Source: Rhodospirillaceae bacterium | GTDB lineage: Bacteria > Pseudomonadota > Alphaproteobacteria > Rhodospirillales > UBA2165 | DNA length: 36,322 nucleotides | Direction: 5' to 3' | Assembly: GCA_018674495.1 (NCBI GenBank) | Contig: JABHAA010000089.1 | Coordinates: 1-36,322, forward strand | In this document: piece by piece, positions 1 to 8,103 of the stretch | How the letters are laid out: every line of letters begins with the position of its first letter | Numbering within the stretch: the first letter of the stretch is position 1 | The notes under the pieces: model-generated | What the model saw: only the letters and a program-made list of their open reading frames with translations | Databases searched by the model: none | What the model was told of the DNA's origin: nothing | Made by a program: the position numbers and the translations under genes

Positions 1-244
1 CGCCTGAGGCCGGTTAACCAAATTGACCGCCGGAAACCGCATAATTAGCGGTAAAGGCGGTAATGATAACCTCGCCCGCGCCCGAAAACATCCGTGCCCC
101 GGACCGATTGACCAACTTCAACGAGTTTTTCAACGGAATAGGCCCTAAGCGGACTTCGGCAGTTTTCACCTGATTGATTGCCTCCCGTCCTACAATCCCT
201 AGAATACCAATAAATCAATAAGCAACTATGGGAAGCTGGTCGCG
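1..244. other. Non-coding leader region upstream of the regulator
   Basis: No convincing gene is seen here. The stretch directly before the TTG at 245 presumably holds the regulator's promoter, but no clear -35/-10 pair stands out. A minus-strand reading of about 51 codons beginning with GTG and ending at the TAA complement of 14-16 is open, but its ribosome-binding site is poorly spaced and it resembles nothing I know. Confidence 0.4.
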
Positions 245-1795
245 TTGATCTACAAATTCGATCAATTCACGCTCGATACCGAGAGCTTGGAACTGAAACA
301 AGATGGCGAGCCTATTGAGGTTGAGCCACAAGTGTTCAGCCTACTGGCTTGCCTAATCGAAAACGCAGACAGGGTGGTTTCCAAAGACGAATTGATCGAG
401 ATGGTCTGGGACGGGCGCATCGTTTCGGACGGAACATTAAACACACGAATCAATTCGGTCCGCCGCGCGGTTGGCGATGACGGCAAGGCGCAGGCGGTGA
501 TCAAGACCTTTCCCAGGCGGGGATTTCGATTTGTGGCGGAATTGAATGGCGGAGTGAATGTAGATATTGAGAAACCGACGGAAGCCAGTGTTCTTTTGGA
601 CAAACCGTCCATCGCAGTAATGCCGTTCGACAATTTATCGGGAGACACTGAGCAGGATTATTTTTCAGAGGGCCTCGCCGACGATGTGATTTCCGCGTTG
701 TCGCGCTTCCGGCAGCTTGCGGTCGTATCGCGTAACTCGACATTCGCCTTTAAGGGCTCCGACATTGACACTCGAGAAGTGGCGCGAGAATTGGGTGTAG
801 GCTACGTGCTTGAAGGAAGCGTGCGTAAAGCCGGAAATCGAGTACGCATCACGGTGCAGTTAATCGACCGCGTCAGTGGCAGCCACATCTGGTCGGAAAG
901 ATACGATCGGGAATTAGAAGACATATTCGTCGTCCAAGACGAAATCACCGAAGCCGTTGCCGGTGCGGTGGAGCCGGAACTTACCAAATCGGAAATGGCC
1001 CGCGCGCGGGCCAAACGCCCTGATAGTTTGACTGCGTGGGATCTTCATCTTCAGGGCCAATTTTGTATTCAAATTCGAACCGAAGAGAGCCTCGGCGAAG
1101 CTATCCGCTGCATGGAGGAGGCCATCAAATTGGACCCTGAATTTAGCGCCGCCTATCAGGGGCTGTCTCATGCGAAAATTATGGGTGCGGTCATGGGTTT
1201 CAGCGGTGACGGTGATGATGCCGGGCAAGAGGCGGTCGAATTGGCAAATCAAGCGTTGCGCCTGGATCGCGATGATGACGGCTCCCACATGGCGTTGGCA
1301 CGGGCGCTCAATTTTGTCGGGCGTATCGCCGAGGCTCATCCGTTTATTCAGGAAGCCTTGAAACTCAATCCCGCGTCGGCATTCAGTCAATATATTGCCG
1401 GAAGAATTCTTGTCCGTCTCGGCCGCGTCGAAGAGGGAATGAAACATGCGGAAGAAGCCTTGCGGCTGAGCCCGAGGGACATGTGGATCAGCCCGTTTAT
1501 GGTGACAATGGCCGAAGCGCATTTCCACCTAGGAAATTATGAGATGGTGATCGAGTGGGCAGACAAGGCTCTGCGCGAGGCCAACGCCATTTGGACACCG
1601 GTCGCTCTCAAAATTTTTGCCTGCATGAAATTGGGCAGAATGGAAGACGCCAAGCAGGCGGTGGCGGAAATGAGTGTGCGCTTTCCCCACGTGACATTGG
1701 CATTTATTGAAACTCGGTGGGCGGGTAGATGGCTTCTTGGTATGTCGGCTGAGTTGGCTGATGCCTTGCGCAAAGCCGGAATTCCTGAGGGCTAA
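245..1795 (+). CDS. Winged-helix transcriptional regulator with TolB-like and TPR domains
   Basis: A 516-residue soluble regulator. Residues 1-98 form an OmpR/CadC-type winged helix (early segment YKFDQFTLD, recognition region with TLNTRINSVRRAVGDD, and a PRRGFRF wing). Residues about 120-255 match the domain often found in adenylate-cyclase-like TPR proteins, starting PSIAVMPFDNLSGD and including YVLEGSVRKAGNRVRI. The C-terminal half is tetratricopeptide-like. No transmembrane helix separates sensor and DNA-binding parts, unlike CadC. The start is TTG at 245 with a GGGAAG about nine bases upstream; the nearby ATG at 228 is out of frame. The gene lies upstream of a large catabolic cluster in the same direction, but an IS remnant intervenes, so control of the cluster by this protein is only a guess. 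The ligand is unknown. Confidence 0.85.
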   Translation: MIYKFDQFTLDTESLELKQDGEPIEVEPQVFSLLACLIENADRVVSKDELIEMVWDGRIVSDGTLNTRINSVRRAVGDDGKAQAVIKTFPRRGFRFVAELNGGVNVDIEKPTEASVLLDKPSIAVMPFDNLSGDTEQDYFSEGLADDVISALSRFRQLAVVSRNSTFAFKGSDIDTREVARELGVGYVLEGSVRKAGNRVRITVQLIDRVSGSHIWSERYDRELEDIFVVQDEITEAVAGAVEPELTKSEMARARAKRPDSLTAWDLHLQGQFCIQIRTEESLGEAIRCMEEAIKLDPEFSAAYQGLSHAKIMGAVMGFSGDGDDAGQEAVELANQALRLDRDDDGSHMALARALNFVGRIAEAHPFIQEALKLNPASAFSQYIAGRILVRLGRVEEGMKHAEEALRLSPRDMWISPFMVTMAEAHFHLGNYEMVIEWADKALREANAIWTPVALKIFACMKLGRMEDAKQAVAEMSVRFPHVTLAFIETRWAGRWLLGMSAELADALRKAGIPEG

Positions 1796-2233
1796 TGTCT
1801 GCTTTCGGGAGGAGGTTTCAACTGATCGACGCAACACTTTATCTTAGGTAGAAAGAGGGAGCGTTGTTTGGTGGAACGAAGATATCGTCGAGGATTTGGT
1901 ACAGCTGAGGAGACGGAGATGTGGGACCGCTGGCAGCGCGGCGAGTTGATGCGCTCGATTGGTCGGGTGTTGGCAAGCCGTCTTCGTCAATTTATTTCCA
2001 ACTATCGCCGCTCGGAGGCATCCGTCTTCGGCCCCGTCGACGCTCTTGGATGGCGTTGACGCTATCGGAGCGCGAAGAGATTTCGCGCGGCATTGTGGCC
2101 CGGCAGTCTATCTGGTCGATGGCAGTATGATGATCCAGTCTTGTTCATGTGGTGTGAAGTTATATTTTAGGACCATGATCCCAACTCGAATTCGACTAGC
2201 GTATTTTTTTAATCCTTATTTTGGGTGCACCTC
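1796..2233. other. Intergenic region containing an IS30 remnant and probable cluster promoter
   Basis: This 438-base gap holds a decayed transposase fragment (annotated separately at 1868-2130). It is followed by about 100 AT-rich bases before the first catabolic gene. I see no confident promoter hexamers or terminator in those bases, although transcription of the catabolic cluster must begin here or further upstream. Confidence 0.5.
1868..2130 (+). pseudogene. Frameshifted, truncated IS30-family transposase remnant
   Basis: Two overlapping frames together read like the N-terminus of an IS30-family transposase. The first (from TTG at 1868) gives a segment with MWDRWQRGE and RSIGRVL, typical of the N-terminal helix-turn-helix of IS30 variants that match 'ELWRRWKRGESL..IGRA'. 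Around 1967-1975 the match moves to the next frame, which gives GKPSSSIYFQLSPLGGI and then ALTLSEREEISRGIVA, a hallmark IS30 segment. Restoring one lost base near 1970 would join them. The reading ends at a TGA at 2128-2130, and the DDE catalytic domain is absent, so this is a dead fragment. No terminal inverted repeats were recognised. It marks a past insertion just upstream of the catabolic cluster. Confidence 0.7.
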
Positions 2234-4324
2234 ATGAATCCCGCTGAGTACCTATTTCGCCCAAAATCGGTGGCGATCGTCGGGGCTTCGGAAAAAGGCG
2301 GGCGTGGCTGGCCCAAGAACCTATACGAAAATCTGGAAATCAATGGTTTTCCGATTCCGGTCTATTTGATCAATCCGCGCCGCGAAGTGGTGTGGGGCCA
2401 GAAAGTTTATCCCGATTTCTCCGCGTTGCCGGAACCGGTGGACCTGGCCCTGACCTTCGTTCCCACCGATGCCGTGACGGGTGTCTTGGAGGACGGTGCC
2501 AAGAACGGCCTCAAATGCGCCCTCATATATTCCGCCGGGTTTGGCGAGGGTAACGATGCCGAAGGGCGGGCGAGGGGAGAGCGTGTTCGCCAAATTATCG
2601 AAGAGCATGGCATTCATATTTGCGGGCCGAACTGCATGGGCGCCATTTCGCTCCCCGAAAAACTATTATTCTATCCGACGCCGCGCGTGCGGGGCCTGCC
2701 CGAAGGCCCCGCCGGTGTTATATTCCAGTCCGGCGGTACATTTCAGTATTGGCTTGAACAGGCGGCGGCGCGGGGGCTCGGGTTCAGTTATGCGGTTTCC
2801 AGCGGCAACGAGCTCGATATCCAGATTGCCGACTATATCAATTTTCTGGTCGATGATCCGGGCACCAAACTAATCGTTTGTCTGGTCGAGGGCATCCGCA
2901 GCCCCGATGCCTTTATGCGCGCCGCCGAGCGGGCGCTGTCGGTGAGAAAACCCATACTGATGGTAAAGATCGGCGCCAGTGAAAAAGGCCAGGCAGCCGC
3001 TTTGAGCCATACCGGCGCGCTGGCTGGCGACGACGACGTGTTCAATGCCATGTGTAGGAAATATGGAATTATCCGCTGCCATTCCCTGGACGCCTTGATC
3101 GAAATTGCGCTTGCATTTCAAGCCGGTCGTTTCCCAGATGGCGCCAAGGTTGCCATGGCCGGATATTCCGGCGGCGGCAAGGGATTGTTCCTGGACTACG
3201 CCGGCGAGTACGGCATGGAACTGGCCGAATTGTCGATGGCGACCCGGGACAAGATGGCGCCCTATCTCGACCCGGGTCTGGAAGCTGACAGCCCTTTGGA
3301 TACGGGCGCCCGTTTGGCGACCCAACCCAAAAAATTCAGCGAGATTTGCCAGATTATGGCGGCCGATGACGGGGTTGATATGGTCTGCATGCAGGGGCAA
3401 TTGCCGAGCGGCCCGGATGATCCGTTCGATGCGGATGTGTTCACCGATGTGGTAAAAGTCGGCAAGCCGGTGATCGCTTATGGGCGGATGGCGCAGAACG
3501 TGACCGACGCCGGCCGCGGCCAGCAAATAGCCGCCTCGGTTCCGTTCCTGCAAGGACTGCCCGCCAGCGTCCAGGCAATGAAGGCCCTCGGCGATTATGG
3601 CGCTGCGTTGGCGGCCGGTGTTGTGCCCCTGCCTCCGGCAGCGGCTGGCGCAGCCACCCCATTGGCCGATGCGGCGCTTATTTCGATGCTGGCCGAGCGG
3701 GGCATCGCAAGCCCGGAATACGCCATCGCCAAGACCCCGGAAGCCGCCGCCCTTGCTGCCGCCAAGATCGGCTTCCCGGTGGTCTTAAAAATCGTCTCGC
3801 CGGCGCCGCTGCATAAGACCGAGATCGGCGCGGTGACGCTTCATTTAGGGGATGCAAACGCGGTCCAAGGCGCGGCGGCGGCAATGGCGGGACGGCTTGG
3901 CCGGCTCGATCCGCCGCCGGAAATATCCGGCTTCCTTGTGCAAGAACAGATCGAGGGTTTGGAGCTGATCGCCGGCATTCGCAACGATCCCCTGTTTGGT
4001 CCGGTCGCCGTCGCCGGATTGGGCGGGGTGTATGTGGAAGCGTTAGCTGATATCGCTTTTCGCCTTCTGCCGGTGAGCAAGACCGAAGCCCTGGCCATGC
4101 TCGATGAATTGCGTTCGAAAGCTTTGTTCGGTGAGTTTCGTGGCCAGCCGGCGCGCGACCGGGACGCCGCCGCCGCCGCCATCGTGGCCTTGTCGGACAT
4201 ATACCTCGACCACCGAGACACGCTGGATGATTTGGAAATCAATCCCTTGATGGTGTTGCGCGAAGGTGACGGTGTCAGCGCCGTCGATATTCGCGCCGTG
4301 TGGAAACAAAAAGGAGCGCCGTAG
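2234..4324 (+). CDS. ADP-forming (NDP-forming) acyl/aryl-CoA synthetase, FerA-like
   Basis: A fused alpha-beta acyl-CoA synthetase of 696 residues. Domain order is CoA-binding Rossmann (about 1-130, with SVAIVGASEKGGRGW), succinyl-CoA-ligase-like domain (about 150-440) and ATP-grasp (about 475-690). His259 in SHTGALAG is the expected phosphohistidine, and His527 in HKTEIGAV is the second phosphate-relay histidine. Family members make acyl-CoA from acid, CoA and ATP, releasing ADP. Feruloyl-CoA synthetase FerA of Sphingobium SYK-6 belongs to this family, and the downstream hydratase/lyase gene supports a hydroxycinnamate substrate here. I chose ATG 2234 because the product then begins MNPAEYLFRPKSV, as relatives do; a GTG at 2225 adds three residues. 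The next gene starts six bases after the stop, so they are co-transcribed. Exact substrate is inferred. Confidence 0.85.
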   Translation: MNPAEYLFRPKSVAIVGASEKGGRGWPKNLYENLEINGFPIPVYLINPRREVVWGQKVYPDFSALPEPVDLALTFVPTDAVTGVLEDGAKNGLKCALIYSAGFGEGNDAEGRARGERVRQIIEEHGIHICGPNCMGAISLPEKLLFYPTPRVRGLPEGPAGVIFQSGGTFQYWLEQAAARGLGFSYAVSSGNELDIQIADYINFLVDDPGTKLIVCLVEGIRSPDAFMRAAERALSVRKPILMVKIGASEKGQAAALSHTGALAGDDDVFNAMCRKYGIIRCHSLDALIEIALAFQAGRFPDGAKVAMAGYSGGGKGLFLDYAGEYGMELAELSMATRDKMAPYLDPGLEADSPLDTGARLATQPKKFSEICQIMAADDGVDMVCMQGQLPSGPDDPFDADVFTDVVKVGKPVIAYGRMAQNVTDAGRGQQIAASVPFLQGLPASVQAMKALGDYGAALAAGVVPLPPAAAGAATPLADAALISMLAERGIASPEYAIAKTPEAAALAAAKIGFPVVLKIVSPAPLHKTEIGAVTLHLGDANAVQGAAAAMAGRLGRLDPPPEISGFLVQEQIEGLELIAGIRNDPLFGPVAVAGLGGVYVEALADIAFRLLPVSKTEALAMLDELRSKALFGEFRGQPARDRDAAAAAIVALSDIYLDHRDTLDDLEINPLMVLREGDGVSAVDIRAVWKQKGAP

Positions 4325-4330
4325 GTAGCC

Positions 4331-5485
4331 ATGGACTTTCAATTGCCCGAGGAGCTTTCGCTTCTAAAAGACAATGTCCGCAAGTTCGTCGATGCGGAGC
4401 TGATCCCCATCGAGCGGGATGTGTGCGACGGCCACAAAATAAAGCCAGAGATGCGCACTATGCTGGAGGAAAAGGCCCAGGCCTTGGGGTTATGGCTCTT
4501 TGATGTTCCGGTGGAGCATGGTGGACAGGGACTGGGGCTGCTGGCCAAGGCTGTTGTCTGGACGGAACTGGCGCGCACCATTGCGCTGCCGACCCGCGCC
4601 GCCAGCATTTTCGGACCACTGGTCAGCCCGATCCTGTTTCACCTGAACGATCAACAAAAAGAGCACTATCTCTATCCGGTAATCCGGGGCGAAAAGGTTT
4701 CTTGTTTTGTGCAGACCGAACCCGACGCCGGCGGCGATCCCGGCGCCATGCGGACAACGGCGGTGCGCCACGGCGATGAATACGTCATCAATGGAACCAA
4801 GCGCTTTATCACCAATGCCGACGCTTCGGATTTTGCCCAGGTTTTTGCCGCTACCGACCGGGAAAAGGGCTCACGCGGCGGCATATCGGCCTTTCTTGTG
4901 GACATGGATACGCCCGGCATAAAATTGCTCCGCCAGCAGGAAACCATGATGGACGACCGCCCTTGGGAGATCGCCTTTGACGATGTGCGGGTTCCCGCCG
5001 AAAATTTAATCGGCGAAGAAGGCGAAGGCTTCAAACACGCTCAGAACTGGATCAGCGAAGGCCGTGTGCGCCACGGCGCACGCGGCATCGGCGTTATCGA
5101 ACGCTGCCTGGAATTGGGCGCATCCTACGCCAAGCAACGGGTAACATTTGGCCAGCCTCTGGCCGACCGCCAGGCGGTCCAATGGATGCTGGTCGATATG
5201 TATACCGAGTTGCATCAATTGCGATTGATGGTCCATCAGGCCGCCTGGAAGGCTGACCAGGGCGGCGATATCCGCTATGAGTCTTATATGTGCAAGTATT
5301 TCGGCGACACCAAATCGTTTGAGGCCGCCGACCGTTGCATGCAGATACATGGCGGCTTGGGCCTGACCACCGATCTGCCGATCGAGAAAATGTGGCGTGA
5401 CCAAAGAAGCTTTATCATCACCGAAGGGCCGACCGAAATTCTCAAAATGGCGCTCGCCCGCCAGGTCCTTCGGGAGTATGGCTGA
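4331..5485 (+). CDS. Acyl-CoA dehydrogenase (HcaD-like candidate)
   Basis: A 384-residue flavin acyl-CoA dehydrogenase of normal length. N-terminal alpha-helical domain (MDFQLPEELSLLKDNVRKF), middle beta domain with CFVQTEPDAGGDPGAM and the substrate-side YVINGTKRFITNA, then C-terminal helical domain with QIHGGLGL. Glu365 in ITEGPTEI sits where the catalytic base of medium- and short-chain enzymes lies. It would oxidise an acyl-CoA at C2-C3 and pass electrons to ETF. Its place between a CoA synthetase and a hydroxycinnamoyl-CoA hydratase/lyase matches the hca clusters of Acinetobacter, where HcaD oxidises hydroxyphenylpropionyl-CoA to hydroxycinnamoyl-CoA. The family and reaction type are clear; the aromatic substrate is inferred from neighbours. 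Confidence 0.85.
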   Translation: MDFQLPEELSLLKDNVRKFVDAELIPIERDVCDGHKIKPEMRTMLEEKAQALGLWLFDVPVEHGGQGLGLLAKAVVWTELARTIALPTRAASIFGPLVSPILFHLNDQQKEHYLYPVIRGEKVSCFVQTEPDAGGDPGAMRTTAVRHGDEYVINGTKRFITNADASDFAQVFAATDREKGSRGGISAFLVDMDTPGIKLLRQQETMMDDRPWEIAFDDVRVPAENLIGEEGEGFKHAQNWISEGRVRHGARGIGVIERCLELGASYAKQRVTFGQPLADRQAVQWMLVDMYTELHQLRLMVHQAAWKADQGGDIRYESYMCKYFGDTKSFEAADRCMQIHGGLGLTTDLPIEKMWRDQRSFIITEGPTEILKMALARQVLREYG

Positions 5486-5518
5486 GCAGGGAAATTTTTA
5501 TAAGCGGAGGAATATATA

Positions 5519-6358
5519 ATGGGAAAATATGAATACGAAGACATCAGCGTTGATATTCGCGGCGGCATTGCCTGGACGGCGTTGAACCGGCCCGAAAAAA
5601 AGAATGCCATGAGCCCGGACCTCCACTACGAAATGGACGACGCCCTTGGCCGGCTTGAAACCGATCCGGATGCCAAGGTAATTGTGATCATGGGCGCCGG
5701 CGGTAATTTCAGCGCTGGCCAGGATCTGAAAAAATTTTTCCGCGAACAGGAAGACGATCTTTACGAGCGAAAGCGCTCGCAGCGCGCCGCCAACAGTTGG
5801 CGCTGGGACCGGCTGTTAAATTACGACAAACCGTCGATCGCCATGGTTGAAGGCTATTGCGTCGGCGGCGCCTTCATGCAGCTCCTCGGCACCGACTTTG
5901 CCCTGGCCGCCAGCAACGCGACTTTTTCGTTGTCGGAGATCAACTGGGGCATCTTGCCGGGCGCGCTGGTATCCAAGGTTGTCGCCGATGCCGTCCTGCC
6001 GCGCCACGCACTCTATTATGCTTGTCTCGGAGAAGCCTTTGACGGCGACGAAGCGGCGCGCATCGGCTTGGTTAATTTCTCCTACCCCGAGGCAGAGCTG
6101 GAAAAACAAACCATCGATCTGGCCGAAAGGCTGATGAAAAAAAGCCCGGCGGTATTGCGCGCGACGAAGCAGGCAATCCGCAAGGTTCGGACAATGGATT
6201 TCGATCAGTCTTATGATTACCTGGCCGAGAAGAGCCGTGCTATTCGCGTCATCGATTCTCAAGATTCGTACAATCGTGGCCTTGATCAATTCATCAAGGA
6301 TAAAAGCTATAAGCCCACCTTTGAGCCCTTCGCCCTTAAAGATGATGACAAGGACTGA
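5519..6358 (+). CDS. Hydroxycinnamoyl-CoA hydratase/lyase (feruloyl-CoA hydratase-lyase family)
   Basis: A 279-residue crotonase-fold enzyme that resembles the p-hydroxycinnamoyl-CoA hydratase/lyase (HCHL, Ech, FerB) more than ordinary enoyl-CoA hydratases. Shared segments are ALNRPEKKNAMSP at the N-terminus, KPSIAMVEGYCVGGAF (oxyanion region), LSEINWGILPG with Glu140 at the position of the HCHL catalytic glutamate, and a DYL motif with Tyr234 near where HCHL has its active-site tyrosine. HCHL adds water to feruloyl-, caffeoyl- or coumaroyl-CoA and cleaves off acetyl-CoA, leaving the aryl aldehyde. A strong GGAGG lies about nine bases before the ATG. The UbiD gene follows after three bases. 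No vanillin-type NAD aldehyde dehydrogenase is nearby, so another enzyme must take the aldehyde. Confidence 0.82.
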   Translation: MGKYEYEDISVDIRGGIAWTALNRPEKKNAMSPDLHYEMDDALGRLETDPDAKVIVIMGAGGNFSAGQDLKKFFREQEDDLYERKRSQRAANSWRWDRLLNYDKPSIAMVEGYCVGGAFMQLLGTDFALAASNATFSLSEINWGILPGALVSKVVADAVLPRHALYYACLGEAFDGDEAARIGLVNFSYPEAELEKQTIDLAERLMKKSPAVLRATKQAIRKVRTMDFDQSYDYLAEKSRAIRVIDSQDSYNRGLDQFIKDKSYKPTFEPFALKDDDKD

Positions 6359-6361
6359 TTA

Positions 6362-7786
6362 ATGACAGGCGTGAGAGATCTCCGTTCTTTTCTGGCCGAA
6401 TGCGATGCTTCGGTCTGGCGCCCCAATGGCGCCTTCGCCGTGGAACACGAAATCACCGCCTTGCAGCATGCCAGCGACCGGGCCGGGCGTTATCCGGTGA
6501 TCCTCATAGAACAGCCGCAAATGCCCGATGGCGGCATTTCCGAAATACCGGTGCTTTGCAATATGACGGCGAGCCGGGCGCTGACGGCGCAAATGATCGG
6601 GGTGGATGATCACCGCCTTGCCGGGCCCGAGCTTTATCAGCGCATATCAAACCCGATCCCGCCGGTCACGGTGGCGGGCAATGACGCCCCGGTGCAGGAT
6701 CTGGTGTTCGAGGGCGAAGCCTGTGATCTCGAAAAATTGCCGGCCCTGAAGCAGCATATTCTCGATCCGGGCCGATACCTGACGGCAGCCCATGCGACGA
6801 CTTACGATCCCGATACCGGCATCGACAATTCGGCGATCCAGCGCTGCTGGATCAAGGGCGCAAGGAAGATGTCTTATTATACGGTGCCATCGTCGCACAA
6901 CGCCCGGAACATGCGGAAGTTCTGGCAAAATGGCGAAGACTGTCCCATCGCCTTCTGGATCGGCCATCATCCTGCGGTCTCCGTCGGCTCGCAGGGGAAG
7001 ATGGACTATCCCGAAAGCCATTGGGCTACCGCCGGCGCCTTTCTCGGCGAGCCATTACGGCTGGTTGCGTCGCGCACCCATGGCGACAAAATCATGGTGC
7101 CGGCAGAGGCCGAGATTGTGATCGAGGGCTGGATACCTAGGGATCAGATTGAGCTGGACGGCCCGTTCGGAGAATTTCACGGCTATACCGGCCCGCAGAC
7201 ACTGGCGCCTTATTGCAATGTCACCGCCATCACCATGCGCAAAGACGCCATTTACCATGATTACGGCAGCGGTCTTACGGATATGATTGTCCCCGATAAT
7301 ATGATGATGGAAGGCAAGTTGTTTGGCATGGTGCGCTCGGTCACGCCGACCATCTCCAAAATTCATGTACCGGTGAGCGGGCGGCGCTTTCATGCGTATC
7401 TGCAATTGACCAATCCCATGGGCGGCGAGGCGCGGGATGCCTTGGCGGCGGTCCTTGCGTATCGGCGGTTGAAGATGGCCATCGTGGTTGACGATGATAT
7501 CGATATTTTCGATGAGCGCGAAATGAATTGGGCCTTATCGACACGCGTGCAATGGGAGCGCGACAGCTTTCAGTTGTCCGGCCTTTCGGGCTCGATGATC
7601 GATCCGTCCCTGCCGTCCGGCGCGCGCACGGTGTCGAAGATCGGCATCGACGCAACCTTGCCCCAATCAGAATTTCCGGGCGCGCCGAAACCGACTTTGC
7701 CGCGCCTCGAAGTGCCAAAAGACGCAACCCGGAAAGCGCTATCGGCTATTTCGGGTGCGAACAATTCGGAGTGGCCTGAATTATGA
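6362..7786 (+). CDS. UbiD-family prFMN-dependent (de)carboxylase, first copy
   Basis: A 474-residue UbiD-fold protein, the normal length for Fdc1/AroY-type members. The N-terminus (VRDLRSFLAECD) is typical of UbiD. Arg161 in AIQRCWIKG is the probable catalytic arginine, and the acidic pair lies in ELDGPFGEFHGY (264-275), where Asp266 replaces the first Glu of the usual EGPFGE signature and Glu271 is kept. Later blocks include VVDDDIDIFDEREMNWALSTR, usual for the family. These enzymes reversibly decarboxylate aromatic or alpha,beta-unsaturated acids using prenylated FMN made by UbiX, which is not encoded in the window. It overlaps the next gene by ATGA. In context the substrate is probably an aryl or cinnamic acid, but this is inference. 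Confidence 0.88.
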   Translation: MTGVRDLRSFLAECDASVWRPNGAFAVEHEITALQHASDRAGRYPVILIEQPQMPDGGISEIPVLCNMTASRALTAQMIGVDDHRLAGPELYQRISNPIPPVTVAGNDAPVQDLVFEGEACDLEKLPALKQHILDPGRYLTAAHATTYDPDTGIDNSAIQRCWIKGARKMSYYTVPSSHNARNMRKFWQNGEDCPIAFWIGHHPAVSVGSQGKMDYPESHWATAGAFLGEPLRLVASRTHGDKIMVPAEAEIVIEGWIPRDQIELDGPFGEFHGYTGPQTLAPYCNVTAITMRKDAIYHDYGSGLTDMIVPDNMMMEGKLFGMVRSVTPTISKIHVPVSGRRFHAYLQLTNPMGGEARDALAAVLAYRRLKMAIVVDDDIDIFDEREMNWALSTRVQWERDSFQLSGLSGSMIDPSLPSGARTVSKIGIDATLPQSEFPGAPKPTLPRLEVPKDATRKALSAISGANNSEWPEL

Positions 7787-8022
7787 GTAAGGCAAACAAG
7801 CAAAATACCGCCAACGTCAAATATCTCGGTGTTGGTCATTGGCGGGAAAAGCGGGGCACCGTCAATTGGGTTTCCTGCGCCGCCTGTGGTGATTGGTTCC
7901 ACGTGGAAGCCCGCCTGACCGTCGAAGCCGAGGCCGGCCGTGCCCACTTTCAGTGCCCCCACTGCCAGCATGAGTTTGAATTTGCCGATGCCAGGGAACT
8001 GGTTCTGGTGCCGTCTTCATAA
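7783..8022 (+). CDS. Small zinc-ribbon protein, candidate UbiD partner subunit
   Basis: A 79-residue protein with two cysteine pairs, Cys32-x2-Cys35 and Cys58-x2-Cys61, spaced as in a zinc ribbon or rubredoxin-like knuckle. It starts inside the stop of the upstream UbiD gene (ATGA overlap), so the two are translationally coupled, and a second UbiD gene follows. Multi-subunit hydroxyarylic-acid decarboxylases (VdcBCD, ShdBCD) contain a small D subunit of about this size with two CxxC pairs, and position suggests the same role here. I do not see enough sequence identity to call it VdcD. Metal binding and partnership are inferences from motif and location. Confidence 0.7.
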   Translation: MSKANKQNTANVKYLGVGHWREKRGTVNWVSCAACGDWFHVEARLTVEAEAGRAHFQCPHCQHEFEFADARELVLVPSS

Positions 8023-8052
8023 TATTCTCAAACCCGCAACGGAGGCGGAATT

Positions 8053-8103
8053 TTGGCACATCGTAATTTTCGAGAATTCATCGCCGTCGCCTAGCAACAG
8101 GGA
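8053..8103 (+). other. 5' end of second UbiD gene interrupted by an in-frame amber codon
   Basis: A TTG at 8053 lies seven bases after a perfect GGAGG (8041-8045). It opens a reading of AHRNFREFIAVA, which is a textbook UbiD N-terminus. The fourteenth codon is TAG (8092-8094), after which the same frame continues QQGLLRRV straight into the UbiD gene below. Family logic expects Glu (GAG) at the stop position, so one G-to-T change explains it. Either the gene is damaged, the base is a sequence error, the codon is read through, or translation restarts downstream. Confidence 0.75.

Noticed and set aside
14..185. Minus-strand open reading of about 51 codons at the left edge
   Set aside because: GTG start with an over-long spacing to its GGAGG, no recognisable family, and it lies in the likely promoter of the regulator.
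8092..8100. Amber codon as pyrrolysine or selenocysteine-type recoding, or viral-type readthrough
   Set aside because: TAG followed by CAA only partly resembles the known leaky context, there is no pylT/pylS or SECIS element in view, and a simple GAG-to-TAG change explains it.
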